The notes under the pieces: generated by a model
Told to the model about the DNA's origin: nothing
Database searches by the model: none
What the model saw: only the letters and a program-made list of their open reading frames with translations
Origin: CAIVVT01 sp963823095
GTDB taxonomy: Bacteria; Acidobacteriota; Terriglobia; Bryobacterales; Bryobacteraceae
Direction: 5' to 3'
NCBI GenBank assembly: GCA_963823095.1
Contig: CAWGKI010000012.1
Coordinates: 124,001-188,000, forward strand
Length of the DNA: 64,000 bases
Shown: piece by piece, positions 24,871 to 33,976 of the stretch
Layout: each line of letters opens with the position of its first letter
Numbering within the stretch: the stretch's first letter is position 1
Translations under genes and position numbers: made by a program

Positions 24871-26169
24871 ATGAAGTACATCTCCATTCTCGTATTGAGC
24901 CTTTCGATCTGCGCCGTGACGTGGGCTGCGCCGCCTGAAAGAGAACCGGCGGAGTCCGGCGAGAGCGCATTGGTCTCTCGCGCGCGCCAGGTGGTCGGCG
25001 GGATGCTGACACGCTTGCCCGATTACACTTGCCTGGAAACGTTGGAGCGGACCCAGCGAGCGGTGGACGAGAAGAAATTCAGCTTGCTTGACCGCGTGCG
25101 CGTGGAAGTGGCGTTCGTGAACGGGAAGGAAATGTACGCCTGGCCTGGTTCAACGAGGTTCGGCGAGATGAACCTCCATCAGGTCATCTCGGACCAGGGC
25201 GCGTTCGGCACCGGAGACTTCGGAGAACGGGTGAGGGGCACATATTTGTCAGGCATGCCGCTCCTGCTGGCAGGCAAAGATACGCTGAATGGCCGGGATG
25301 CCTGGAAATTCACACAGAACGTCCCCGTCGGCCTCAGCCGCTTCGAGGTGATAGCTCCGCGGGCGAGGGCCACCGTCGGCTACAGTGTAACCGCCTGGCA
25401 TGATGCGACAAGTCTGGCGCTGTTGAGGTTTGAACTGCAAGCGGCGGGTTTTCTCAGCAAGATTCCGTTCCGGAGCATCTTCAGTGCGACCGACTACGCA
25501 ACCGTGCAGGTGAATGGCATGCCGGTTCGCCTGCCTGACAGGACGGAACTCTCGGTGATTGCGCGCAACGGCGTGGAGAACCGGACGGTCTCCACATTTT
25601 CGAATTGCCGCGAGTACACCGGCTCTTCCAAACTGATCTTCGACGAGCCTGCCCCTGAACATGCTCCACATGAAGGCGATGCGACGCCCCAGAACCGAGC
25701 CGACGTCGAATTGCCCGCGGGGGTCCAAGTCCAGGTCAAGTTGGACAACGCAGTGGAACTGAGAGAGGCCGCACGCGGCGACATGGTTACGATGACGGTC
25801 TCGCGCGAGGCGACCAGAGACGGCCGCAAGGTGCTCTCCGCCGGCGCCCGTATAAAAGGCCGCTGGACGCTCATTGAATGTCGCGAGTTGCCGATCGCGT
25901 CTTGCTTTGCGATTCTCGAAACCGAGACTTATGAGGATGGCGCGATTTCGGGGCCGTTCCGGGCGTCTCTCCTTTCGCCCTCGGCTGAACGCGACATGGC
26001 GTTGGGTGGTCGGGGACTCAATGCGGCCGGTGACGATCAAATCCCCAACGGCATCCTGCGCGCCGGAATGGACGCTCCGGTCTTGTACGCCGGCATCATT
26101 ACGAAACTCCCACGCGGCTACCGCCTCATTTGGCGTACGCTGGAGGTTTCCGGGGGAACCAAGCCGTGA
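24871..26169 (+). CDS. Secreted hypothetical protein
   Basis: From ATG 24871 (AAGGA five bases upstream) the protein has a signal peptide (YISILVLSLSICAVTWAAP) and then a mature part of about 410 residues. The first half has LPDYTCLETLERTQR, a pattern frequent in secreted acidobacterial proteins. The C-terminal third (LPAGVQVQVKLDNAVELREAA, GDMVTMTVSREA, LSAGARIKGRW) resembles the beta domain of the neighbouring lipoprotein. I recognise no named family. Its stop overlaps the GTG start of the GH88 gene, so they are co-translated. Confidence 0.72.
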   Translation: MKYISILVLSLSICAVTWAAPPEREPAESGESALVSRARQVVGGMLTRLPDYTCLETLERTQRAVDEKKFSLLDRVRVEVAFVNGKEMYAWPGSTRFGEMNLHQVISDQGAFGTGDFGERVRGTYLSGMPLLLAGKDTLNGRDAWKFTQNVPVGLSRFEVIAPRARATVGYSVTAWHDATSLALLRFELQAAGFLSKIPFRSIFSATDYATVQVNGMPVRLPDRTELSVIARNGVENRTVSTFSNCREYTGSSKLIFDEPAPEHAPHEGDATPQNRADVELPAGVQVQVKLDNAVELREAARGDMVTMTVSREATRDGRKVLSAGARIKGRWTLIECRELPIASCFAILETETYEDGAISGPFRASLLSPSAERDMALGGRGLNAAGDDQIPNGILRAGMDAPVLYAGIITKLPRGYRLIWRTLEVSGGTKP

Positions 26170-27323
26170 TTCAGTTTGAACCAGAGATCGACCGAAGCCT
26201 CTTCCAAGAGACGTTGCAATTTGCGAAGCGCCAGGTGCGGTCGCTCACCGAGGAGCATCCGGGTTTCTATCCGCTCTACACCCAGAACGGAAGATGGAAG
26301 CACGAGGGCCCGGCTTGGACCCATTGGTGCGACGGATTCCTGCCTGGGATGATGTGGATTTTCCAGAGGATGGAGGCCGACGGCAGTCCGGAGAAGGACT
26401 ACTGGGTGGAGAAGGCCATCGAGTACAGCCTCCCGCTGGAGCCGCGTCAATTCGACCGCGATGTGCACGACCTGGGATTCATCTTCCTTTCGACGCATTA
26501 TCGCTGGCATCAATTGACGCGCGAGCCGCGCCTGAACGACATCCTGGTACAGGCCGGCCAGACTATGGCGCTGCGCTTCCGTGAGAAGGGCCAGTACCTT
26601 TGCTCATTCGTGGGCGACGATTCTCTCTTCATCGACATCATGATGAACGTCGCCGTGGTCTTTTATGCCGCGCGGGAGACGAACGACCGCAAGCTGCGCG
26701 ACATCGCGATCAGGCACGCGCTGACCACGCGGCGGTATCTGGTCCGCGGCGACGGCTCGACGGCGCACGAAGGGATCTTCGACACGGAGACGGGCGAGTT
26801 CCTGCGTAGTTCGACGCAACAGGGCCAGCGGAGCGATTCCTGCTGGTCGCGTGGCCTGGCCTGGGCCATGTACGGCTTCGGATCCTGCTTCGAGTACACG
26901 CGCGACCCGCGTTTCCTGCAGACCGCGCAATCGTGCGCCGACTACTTCCTGACGCACACCAATGCTGATGGCATTCCGCCATGGGACTTCCAGGCGGCTC
27001 CGGAGACCCGCAAGACCGTGGACACCTCGGCCGCGGCGATTGCGGCAGGCGCGCTGATCCGGCTATGCAGAATGATCCCGGATCCGGTTAAGGGCTTCTA
27101 CTACTGGTCCTGCGCGCTCAAGATCCTGAAGAGCTTGTGCCTGAATTACACCGACCGCAATGATGGCGATTGGCAAGGTATTTTGAGGGGCGGCGTTTAC
27201 CACATTCACAAGAATCTGGGCGTCAACGAGAGCGTCATGTGGGGCGAGTACTTCTTCTGCGAAGCACTTGAGAGCGCATTGAAGTTCAGCCCGGTGAACG
27301 ACAAGAGGCCGGCTGCCAACTAG
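26166..27323 (+). CDS. Glycoside hydrolase family 88 protein
   Basis: This (alpha/alpha)6-barrel protein of about 385 residues has GRWKHEGPAWTHWCDGFLPGMMW, DRDVHDLGFIFLSTHYRW, DDSLFIDIMMN (catalytic-type Asp in the first, Asp in the second block), SCWSRGLAWAMYGF, DTSAAAIAAGALI and SVMWGEYFFCEAL. These match unsaturated glucuronyl/galacturonyl hydrolases, which hydrate the unsaturated uronic acid at the end of oligosaccharides made by lyases. There is no signal peptide, so it is probably cytoplasmic. I chose GTG 26166 because it overlaps the preceding stop as GTGA; an ATG at 26130 lies inside the upstream gene. Confidence 0.86.
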   Translation: MIQFEPEIDRSLFQETLQFAKRQVRSLTEEHPGFYPLYTQNGRWKHEGPAWTHWCDGFLPGMMWIFQRMEADGSPEKDYWVEKAIEYSLPLEPRQFDRDVHDLGFIFLSTHYRWHQLTREPRLNDILVQAGQTMALRFREKGQYLCSFVGDDSLFIDIMMNVAVVFYAARETNDRKLRDIAIRHALTTRRYLVRGDGSTAHEGIFDTETGEFLRSSTQQGQRSDSCWSRGLAWAMYGFGSCFEYTRDPRFLQTAQSCADYFLTHTNADGIPPWDFQAAPETRKTVDTSAAAIAAGALIRLCRMIPDPVKGFYYWSCALKILKSLCLNYTDRNDGDWQGILRGGVYHIHKNLGVNESVMWGEYFFCEALESALKFSPVNDKRPAAN

Positions 27324-27580
27324 CCGCCGCGGTCGCAAATAGCGCCCGAAACGGAACTCGACATCGAAACGGAGCGGCGACCGTCAGGGAGCCGTTGCAC
27401 CAAGTCTTCATTGTTTTCGTTTACTCATGTTGGGCGAGCATAGGGCATGTTTCATCGAGTTGCCGCGTGAGAGCCAATTGGGCCGATCTGGAGATTGGCG
27501 TTCCCAGGGGGGGCGGAGCCATGACCCATGAGTAGGATCCGCACCGTTTCACGGTCTGCTTCGAATGATTTTGAGTGGGT

Positions 27581-27656
27581 TGGTGGACGGCGGGGGGCTC
27601 GAACCCCCGACCCCCGCATTGCGAACGCGGTGCTCTCCCAACTGAGCTAGCCGCCC
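27581..27656 (-). tRNA. tRNA-Ala (anticodon CGC)
   Basis: Reading the minus strand gives acceptor GGGCGGC paired with GCCGTCC, a D arm GCTC...GAGC, anticodon stem CCGCG/TGCGG with loop TTCGCAA (anticodon CGC), the T arm GGGGG-TTCGAGC-CCCCC and an encoded CCA end. The G3-U70 wobble pair, the main alanine identity element, is present. It reads GCG codons. Confidence 0.95.
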
Positions 27657-27778
27657 ACTCTGCGTACGCCTACACTATAGCATTGTTCCCGACGGATTCA
27701 TCCATCCGTTACGGCACATCCGTTGCGGCGCATAACTGGTGGAGAAATGGCGAACCTCGGCAGTCGCGCCAAGGCTGG

Positions 27779-27838
27779 CCAGACCCAAGTCTGGACCCCG
27801 TCTTTGGAGCCTCGCCGCATGACCGCCGGCCGGCGGTC
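27779..27838 (-). terminator. Hairpins just downstream of tatC
   Basis: CCAGAC/GTCTGG (27779-27794, four-base loop) and the perfect 18-base palindrome GACCGCCGGCCGGCGGTC (27821-27838) lie beyond the tatC stop at 27853. They could end the tatA-tatC transcript. No T-tract follows, and they may be part of the dispersed GC-palindrome family. Confidence 0.4.
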
Positions 27839-27852
27839 ACGCGAAGCTCAAG

Positions 27853-28932
27853 CTACTTCACAAAGAACGGCCACTTCCAAAGCCAGTGGAAATGGTAGCG
27901 GTACATGAGCACCGCCACGATCACCGCCAGAATGGCGATCCCGATCAGAACATAAGGCATCACCTTACGCCAGGGGAATGATTCCTTTTCCCGGCGCAGA
28001 ACCAGCAGGTAGCTCGCAAAAACACCGAAGAAGTAAAGCAGGATCATCGGCGCGGCGACGATGGTCATGTTGACGGCATCGGGCGTCGGCGTGACGATCG
28101 CTGCAAGGACTGTGATTCCCAGGATGGCGTAGCGTGAGTGCTGTATCAGGAACTTCGGCGTGACGATCCGGAGCATCGTGAGGAAGAAGATCATCACGGG
28201 CAGTTCAAAGATCAACGCGACGCCGAGAATCACGTTAACGAACAGATCCATGTACTCCGTGGCTGAAATGTAAGGATGGATGCCGGCTTCCTGGCCAATC
28301 TTCAACAGGAAGAACAGCCCGAGCCGGAGCGCTACGTAATACGCAAACGCTCCGCCCAGGATGAACAGGCCGGCCGTGGTCAGGATGAACGGGACCGCCA
28401 GGCGGCGCTCTCTCTTGTAGAGCCCTGGAGCAATGAAGGCCCAAACCTGATACAGAATCCACGGCGAGGCGATAAACAACGAAGCCAGGAGCGGGACCCG
28501 CATCCAGACGATGGAGATTCCCTCCATGGGCGTCAGGGCGGCCAGCTCGGGGGCATAGCCCAGCCGTTTCAATGCCACGATGGCAGGCTGGCGGACCCAG
28601 TCCCACATCTGGTTCATAAAGAACATGCAGCCGAAGAAGGCTATCACCAGGCCCATGGCGCAACGAATGAGCCGGGTCCGCAGCTCTTCCAGGTGCTCCA
28701 GGAAGCTCATGCGGGCCATGCCCTCTTCGTCGTCGCTCTTCTCCTCGTCGTCCTTTTTGGGAGGAGGCGGAGGCTTGGGAGGAGCGGCGGGAACTACGGG
28801 CGCAGAGGGCGGCGGCGCCGGTTCCAGTTCGCGGCTCGGTTCGGGAGCGGCTGGCTCCCCTGGGACGTGACGTCCGTCTGTTTCTGGATCTGGTGGAGAT
28901 TGAGGATCCTGTGGATCGTCTGGGTACGGCAT
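27853..28932 (-). CDS. tatC: Sec-independent protein translocase TatC with long acidic/proline-rich N-terminus
   Basis: After an unusual N-terminal extension of about 70 residues (proline-rich APPKPPPPPKK, then acidic DDEEKSDDEEG), the TatC core begins with MSFLEHLEELRTRLI. Six helices follow, with PMEGISIVWMRVPLLASLF, SPWILYQVWAFIAPGLYKRER and ELPVMIFFLTML. The conserved FLEHLEELR and the Glu in the periplasmic loop region are present. TatC recognises twin-arginine signal peptides together with TatA/B. It follows the tatA-type gene on the minus strand. The extension is longer than usual and is likely cytoplasmic. Confidence 0.93.
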   Translation of the reverse strand: MPYPDDPQDPQSPPDPETDGRHVPGEPAAPEPSRELEPAPPPSAPVVPAAPPKPPPPPKKDDEEKSDDEEGMARMSFLEHLEELRTRLIRCAMGLVIAFFGCMFFMNQMWDWVRQPAIVALKRLGYAPELAALTPMEGISIVWMRVPLLASLFIASPWILYQVWAFIAPGLYKRERRLAVPFILTTAGLFILGGAFAYYVALRLGLFFLLKIGQEAGIHPYISATEYMDLFVNVILGVALIFELPVMIFFLTMLRIVTPKFLIQHSRYAILGITVLAAIVTPTPDAVNMTIVAAPMILLYFFGVFASYLLVLRREKESFPWRKVMPYVLIGIAILAVIVAVLMYRYHFHWLWKWPFFVK

Positions 28933-28965
28933 CGCTACTCTATTCCGGGCGCCCCTCGGTCAAGA

Positions 28966-29529
28966 TCACAGGGACGACGCTTCATCGCGGGTCGCGGATT
29001 CGGCGGGATGGGCCGGCAAGTTCGTGGGAACTGTGCCCTGCGCGGCTGTCACCGTAGGCGCCGCTTCCGCTGAGGCGGCGGCATGGGTTTCACCCATGCC
29101 CGCTACTTCAGCAGGGGCCGGAGCCTCGCCAGCCGGGCTGCCCTCTCCGGTCCCGAGTTGAGCCGCATCCGCTGTCGCAGGCTCAGTGCTCTCAGTGCTG
29201 GAAGACGTCGAATCCGTGGAGGTATCGGGATAGCCGTATGCGCCGTAGTCGTAGGAGGATTCCTGGTTGTAGTAACTCTCGCCGTAGCTTGAGGTTGACG
29301 CCGTGATCTGGTTCGTTTCCTTCGTGATCTCGCTGCGGATATCCTGCGTCTCCTGTTCCAGCGCGGACAATTCCTTCTGCCAGGTGTCCTTCAGCTCATT
29401 GCTCGCACGCTTGAAGTCGTTCAGCGCCTTCGCGACGGTCTTGCCGATTTTGGGCAGTTCCTTGGGGCCGAACAGCATGAGTGCCACGATGAAGATGATG
29501 ACCATCTCCGGCATACCGATTGGCCCCAT
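28966..29529 (-). CDS. tatA: TatA/TatB-family translocase subunit with long C-terminal tail
   Basis: The N-terminus MGPIGMPEMVIIFIVALMLF is the short membrane helix. The FGPKELPKIGKTVAKALNDFKRA amphipathic helix follows, diagnostic of TatA/TatB. The C-terminal two thirds are low complexity: a Tyr/Ser/Gly patch (SSYGESYYNQESSYDYGAYG) and then an Ala/Glu/Thr-rich tail. It forms the membrane pore or the TatB receptor; the FGP motif and tail length do not settle which. It is directly upstream of tatC, 33 bases apart. Confidence 0.88.
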   Translation of the reverse strand: MGPIGMPEMVIIFIVALMLFGPKELPKIGKTVAKALNDFKRASNELKDTWQKELSALEQETQDIRSEITKETNQITASTSSYGESYYNQESSYDYGAYGYPDTSTDSTSSSTESTEPATADAAQLGTGEGSPAGEAPAPAEVAGMGETHAAASAEAAPTVTAAQGTVPTNLPAHPAESATRDEASSL

Positions 29530-29694
29530 AACGCTTCGCTCCTATCCCTTTGATTCCATCTGAAATGATATCGAACACGGAGAACGCCCTACAACCGATC
29601 ACACGGTGTGCGCATCCAGCCCGAGCAGGCCCAAACAGACTATCGTACGATGTGCCTGCGGCCTCGGATCTACCGGTCCTGTGATCTACTGGAC

Positions 29695-30642
29695 ATGATG
29701 ATACGCGCATTGCCGATCTTCACGATTTTGTGTGCCGGAGGGCTTCTGGCTCCCGCACAGGTACGCCTCACCCGGCAGGACAACTCCGTAGCAGTGGAAG
29801 TGGGCGGCCGGCCCTTCACGACATTCTACTTCGGAGATGCGGCGCCAAAGCCCTACTTGCATCCGCTGCTGACCGCAGGCGGTCTCCGGCTCACGCGGCT
29901 CTATCCGATGGAAACAACAGAGCCGGGAAGTCACGACCATCCGCACCACCGCGGACTTTGGCTCTCGCACGGCGACGTCAACGGCATTGACTTCTGGGCC
30001 AGTGAACCCTCGCAACGCAAAGGCAAGCAGGGGCTGATCGTCCTGAAGAAGATCCTGGAGATGCGGGATGGCCCAAAGTCGGGCACTCTGCGGGTACTTC
30101 TGGAGTGGCAGGATCCCGCAGGCAAGGTCATGGTGACCGAAGACCGGCTGATGACCTTCTCCGGGGACGAAAAGGTGCGCGCGGTGGACTTTGACGCCAC
30201 GCTAAGTGTCCCTTCCAAGACGGTTTTTGGCGATACGAAGGAGGGATTCTTCGCCATCAGGCTGCGCGACGAGATCTCCGAAGAGAAGGGCTCGGGCCAC
30301 ATGACCAACGCGGAAGGAAAGACCGGGATGAAGTTGGTCTGGGGCAAGAGATCGACGTGGGTGGATTATGCCGGCACGCTGGAGGGCCAGAAGGTCGGGA
30401 TCGCCATCTTCGACCACCCTGGCAACCCGCATTACCCGACCTGGTGGCACTCCCGCGACTACGGGCTGTTCGCCGCTAACCCCTTTGGAGAAAGGGACTT
30501 CACCGGCGACAAGTCGAAAGACGGGAGCGTGACGGTGGAAGCGGGAAAGAGCCTGCGCTTCCGTTACCGCGTCCTGATCCATCCCGGAGATACGGCCGAA
30601 GCCGGTATCGCCAAAGCGTGGAAAGAGTGGAGCGCCCGGTAG
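29695..30642 (+). CDS. Secreted DUF6807 (PmoA-like) family protein
   Basis: From ATG 29695 the protein has a signal peptide (IFTILCAGGLLAPAQ) and a mature domain of about 300 residues. Landmarks are PFTTFYFGDAAPKPYLHPLL, ETTEPGSHDHPHHRGLWLSHG, NGIDFWA, KTVFGDTKEGFFAIRLRD, GKRSTWVDYAG and HPGNPHYPTWWHSRDYGLFA. This is the family often annotated PmoA/DUF6807 in Planctomycetes and Acidobacteria, with a conserved histidine-rich HDHPHHRG motif that may bind metal. It is unrelated to particulate methane monooxygenase function. It is transcribed divergently from the tat genes. The function is unknown. Confidence 0.82.
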   Translation: MMIRALPIFTILCAGGLLAPAQVRLTRQDNSVAVEVGGRPFTTFYFGDAAPKPYLHPLLTAGGLRLTRLYPMETTEPGSHDHPHHRGLWLSHGDVNGIDFWASEPSQRKGKQGLIVLKKILEMRDGPKSGTLRVLLEWQDPAGKVMVTEDRLMTFSGDEKVRAVDFDATLSVPSKTVFGDTKEGFFAIRLRDEISEEKGSGHMTNAEGKTGMKLVWGKRSTWVDYAGTLEGQKVGIAIFDHPGNPHYPTWWHSRDYGLFAANPFGERDFTGDKSKDGSVTVEAGKSLRFRYRVLIHPGDTAEAGIAKAWKEWSAR

Positions 30643-30735
30643 CTCCCCGAGACCAAAACCTCTCTCTGGCTGTGGAATCCACGGAGCAGCTTTGATGCTA
30701 TTCTCGACCTTGCGTCTGGCGCCTCTGTGAAGTCG

Positions 30736-30759
30736 AAAGGGAACCTCAGGTTCCCTTTT
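30736..30759. terminator. Palindromic hairpin, copy 1
   Basis: The arms AAAGGGAACCT and AGGTTCCCTTT are exact reverse complements separated by one base, followed by a T. A Rho-independent-like stem with A/T flanks on both sides could act on either strand. It lies 94 bases past the DUF6807 stop. A second copy follows 63 bases later. Confidence 0.55.
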
Positions 30760-30798
30760 ACGATAAGTTGTCTTGTAGAATCAGTTCTTTACAAAGCG

Positions 30799-30822
30799 AA
30801 AGGGAATCTCAGGTTCCCTTTT
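30799..30822. terminator. Palindromic hairpin, copy 2
   Basis: This is the same element as at 30736-30759, with one base changed in the left arm (AAAGGGAATCT against AGGTTCCCTTT). The flanking GCGAAAGGGAA and CCCTTTT are also kept. Tandem copies suggest either a double terminator or a duplicated protein-binding site. Confidence 0.55.
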
Positions 30823-31006
30823 GCCCCGCGCAATTCAACTCTGCGGAGGCGGTCTTAGCAACTCCCCGGTGGCGCCGGCACCCTGCCGAATAGCACTCGC
30901 CTGATGAGGGGATTTCGCAGCCGCGCGGCGGACAAACGCCAAACCCGGACACTATTACAAAGATCATACAATCCGGAACTCCTAATCATGGGACGATGGG
31001 CGCGAG

Positions 31007-32474
31007 ATGGGCTATCTTCCGAAAATTATCCAGGGTGGCATGGGCGCGGGCGTTTCGGATTGGCGGCTGGCAAACGCGGTTTCCAGAGCGGGCCAGCTCG
31101 GAGTGGTCTCTGGGGTCGCCCTGGACCAGATCTTCGCGCGCCGGTTGCAGGAAGGCGATCCTGGCGGACATTTGCGCCGGGCGCTGGACAGCTTCCCGTT
31201 CCCTGCCATGGCTGAACGCATGTGGAACTGGCTCTATATCCCAGGCGGAAAACGCCCGGAAGATCCCTACAAAACTCTAAAGCTGATCGTCAAAGACGGC
31301 CCGCGAGAGATTCGCGAGCTCTGTATCGTCTCCAATTACGTCGAGATCTGGCTGGCTCGGGAAGGTCATAACAACCCGGTCGGGATCAATTATCTGGAAA
31401 AGGTTCAGATGCCGCATCTGCCGTCCGCATATGGCGCGATGCTGGCTGGCGTCAGTTTTGTCTTAATGGGAGCGGGTATTCCGCTCAAAATCCCGGGAAT
31501 GCTCGACAAGCTCTCGAATCACGAGCCTGCCACCTATCCGCTCGAAGTCGACGGCGCGCAAGAAGGCGACGATACGACGATGCGGTTCGACCCGAACGAG
31601 TACATGGAGTGCGACCTCCCGCAGCTGAAACGCCCGGCATTTCTGGCCATCATCGCTTCGAACCTGTTGTCCACAGTGATGTTGAAACGCGCCGACGGCC
31701 GGGTCGACGGGTTTGTGGTTGAGGGCCCGACCGCAGGCGGTCACAATGCCCCTCCGCGCGGCAAGCTGATTCTAGACGAACAGGGTGAGGCCGTGTACGG
31801 TGAGCGGGATCGCGTGGATCTCGCGAAGATGCGCGAACTGGGCGTGCCGTTCTGGCTCGCCGGCGGGTACGGGTCGCCTGAAATGCTGAGCGAGGCTCTC
31901 TCCGAGGGCGCGGCCGGTATTCAAGTTGGAACGCCCTTTGCCTACTGCGCCGAGTCCGGGCTCGATCCCCAGTTCAAATACGAACTGCTGCAACAGGTTT
32001 CCGACGGTCGCGCCCATGTCGTGACCGATCTGTCCGCTTCGCCAACAAACTTCCCGTTCAAGGTGTCCTCGCTCGAAGATTCGCTGTCGGAGAGCGAGAC
32101 CTACGCGGCGCGTCCGCGCGTTTGCGACCTTGGCTACCTGCGCTCGGCCTACAAGACTCCGGACGGAAAGCTGGGCTACCGCTGCGCTTCCGAACCCGTG
32201 AAGACGTACCTGGCCAAGGGCGGCAAAGAGGACAACACCACCGGGCGCAAATGCCTCTGCAACGCCCTGATGGCGAACATCGGGTTGCCTCAGATTCGCG
32301 CCAACCACTATGTGGAACGGGCGTTGGTCACCTCCGGCAACGACATTGTCGGGCTGACCCGCTTCTTGCCCGACGAGGGCCTGGTTTACACCGCCGCCGA
32401 TGTCGTTCAGAAGCTGCTGCTCGGCCAGCGGCAGGCTCAACGAGTCCGAGCGGGTCGAAGCTCTCGTCGCCTGA
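31007..32474 (+). CDS. Nitronate monooxygenase family FMN enzyme (3' frameshift)
   Basis: This FMN-barrel protein of about 489 residues starts MGYLPKIIQGGMGAGVSDWRLA. It has VGINYLEKVQMPHLPSAYGAML, FVVEGPTAGGHNAPPRG (the catalytic-type His and phosphate-binding Gly region), PFWLAGGYGSPEML and AAGIQVGTPFAYC. It matches the 2-nitropropane dioxygenase family, which oxidises alkyl nitronates; several members have other oxidative roles. In frame the sequence runs to 32710 through the palindromic repeat, which is unnatural. A shift near 32433 gives LNESERVEALVA and a stop at 32474, which I take as the true end. Confidence 0.82.
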
Positions 32475-32482
32475 CCGCCCCT

Positions 32483-32577
32483 TGTGGCGTACGCTTTAGC
32501 GTGCAGTGGCGAGATTCATCTCGACATCCGGCATGGCGGCATGAATGCCGCCACAGCACGCTAAAGCGTGCGCCACA
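32483..32577. repeat. REPIN-like long palindromic repeat, best-preserved copy
   Basis: The outer arms TGTGGCGTACGCTTTAGCGTGC and GCACGCTAAAGCGTGCGCCACA pair almost perfectly. Inside lie further small stems (GAGATTCATCTC; GGCGGCATGAATGCCGCC). The element thus folds as one long hairpin or cruciform of about 95 bases. It lies between the convergent nitronate monooxygenase and alpha/beta-hydrolase genes. Related copies are at 22291 and 62894. Confidence 0.8.
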
Positions 32578-32606
32578 ATGCTTACCAGATTGCGCTCGCC
32601 AGATTG

Positions 32607-33974
32607 CTACTGAGCCAGAACCCACTTGGCTACGTCATCGACCACTAACGCCGACACATGCCCGGGTTTCGCGTACTCTGCGGGCGTGCCTTTCCCCGTC
32701 CCTTCCATGAACAGGTGGTTGAGTGCCGGGTAGCTCTTCAGCGTAACGTCCTTCCGATTTCCCAGAGCTGTTTTCCAATTGGCAAAGTCCTTCATCGAGA
32801 CCTGGTAGTCGCGCTCGCCCTGCAAGATCAGCAGAGGCAGGTGGAGACCGGCAGCCACCGCGGTCGGATTGTAACCGCGCAGCGCCAGCAGGTAGTGCGC
32901 GGGCATGCCCAGCAGAACGGGAGCATCAGCCCCGCTTGGTTCCTTCCCCGGCTCGATGGCTTTGATCGCGGCAACGGCGCGGCGCGCTTCGTCCAACTTC
33001 TTCTGGCCTTCCTTCTTCGCCTCCTCCGAGCCCGCGGTTTGGATCGGGATCAGGTACTCCATCTGTTCCAGAACAATGTCCTCAAGCGGACGAGTAGACC
33101 CGGCCAGGGCGATTCCTCCCGCCGCCTTTCCACTTTGCTGCAAGATCATGGGCAGCAGATATCCGCCCAGGCTATGGCCGAGAACGAACACTCGCTTGGC
33201 GTCGATTTCCGGCTGATCGCGAAGCAGGTCCACTGCCCGAGCGGCGTCGTCCACGGTCTCCTCCCGCACGGTGAGGTCCTTCACCTGCGCCATCTTCAAG
33301 CCGTAGACCTTGGTTCGTTTGTCGTAGCGCAACACGGCTATGCCGCGCGAGGCGAGCCCTTCGGCCAGATCGCGGAACGGCTGGTTGCCCATGATGGTTT
33401 CGTTGCGGTCATTGGGCCCCGATCCGTGCACAAGAACCACCGCCGGCACCGGCTTGGCGGACTTCGGCAAAAGGAGCGTGCCGGGCAGCTTCCATTCGTC
33501 GTTGCCGACCGTCACTTCGCGCTCGACGTAACTGTCGGGCTTTGAATATGAGGAGTGTGTACCGGCGGCTTTCGGTGTCGCAGGCTGGATGAAGAAGCCG
33601 GCGATGCGGAGATCGGGTCCGATCGAGACAACGAAATTGATCGACTGCTTTTCGAACTTCGCCGGCAGCACCACCACCGTGTTTTGCTCCACCCGATGCG
33701 CGACGGGCTCGCCGAAAGAAGCCAGCTTGCCGAAGGCGGCCAGCATCGGACCGACCTTCTTCTGCCACGCCTCCACCGGCGCAGCCTTGTTCATTGCCTC
33801 ATCGCTATTGGCGAGGAGCTTTTCGTAGTCGCCGGCGAGCACCCACTCCACGGCCTGCCGCGCCCGAGCCTGCGGCGTCTGGGCGACGGCGGCCTGCGGC
33901 GCCTGGGAGAAAGTGGCCTGCGTCAGGCCAAACACCGCCATGCCCGCGGCAACGCTCAACATCCTGCGTTGCAT
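32607..33974 (-). CDS. Secreted alpha/beta-hydrolase with DUF3887-like N-terminal domain
   Basis: This 455-residue protein has a signal peptide (SVAAGMAVFGLTQATFSQA). A small DUF3887-type domain (about 35-135, ARQAVEWVLAGDYEKLLANSD ... LRIAGFFIQ) is followed by a hydrolase core with VVLVHGSGPNDRNE (oxyanion hole), GHSLGGYLLP (nucleophile Ser near 268), LQGERDYQVS (acid) and ALNHLF (catalytic His). The fold covers esterases and peptidases; the substrate is unknown. It ends the gntR-slipin-hydrolase operon, three bases after the slipin stop. Confidence 0.85.
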   Translation of the reverse strand: MQRRMLSVAAGMAVFGLTQATFSQAPQAAVAQTPQARARQAVEWVLAGDYEKLLANSDEAMNKAAPVEAWQKKVGPMLAAFGKLASFGEPVAHRVEQNTVVVLPAKFEKQSINFVVSIGPDLRIAGFFIQPATPKAAGTHSSYSKPDSYVEREVTVGNDEWKLPGTLLLPKSAKPVPAVVLVHGSGPNDRNETIMGNQPFRDLAEGLASRGIAVLRYDKRTKVYGLKMAQVKDLTVREETVDDAARAVDLLRDQPEIDAKRVFVLGHSLGGYLLPMILQQSGKAAGGIALAGSTRPLEDIVLEQMEYLIPIQTAGSEEAKKEGQKKLDEARRAVAAIKAIEPGKEPSGADAPVLLGMPAHYLLALRGYNPTAVAAGLHLPLLILQGERDYQVSMKDFANWKTALGNRKDVTLKSYPALNHLFMEGTGKGTPAEYAKPGHVSALVVDDVAKWVLAQ

Positions 33975-33976
33975 GT

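Larger units (their letters stand above)
30643..31006. other. Intergenic region with two near-identical palindromes
   Basis: No gene was found between the DUF6807 stop and the nitronate monooxygenase start. The notable content is the palindrome pair listed separately. The rest, about 30825-31006, probably holds the promoter of the downstream gene, but no convincing -10/-35 pair was found. Confidence 0.5.

Noticed and set aside
30736..30822. A possible CRISPR array (repeated palindromes)
   Set aside because: There are only two copies, no regular spacing series and no cas genes; they are better read as terminators or binding sites.
31007..32710. A 567-residue nitronate monooxygenase
   Set aside because: The last 90 residues translate the REPIN-like repeat and overlap the neighbouring hydrolase end; a one-base shift near 32433 gives a natural stop at 32474.
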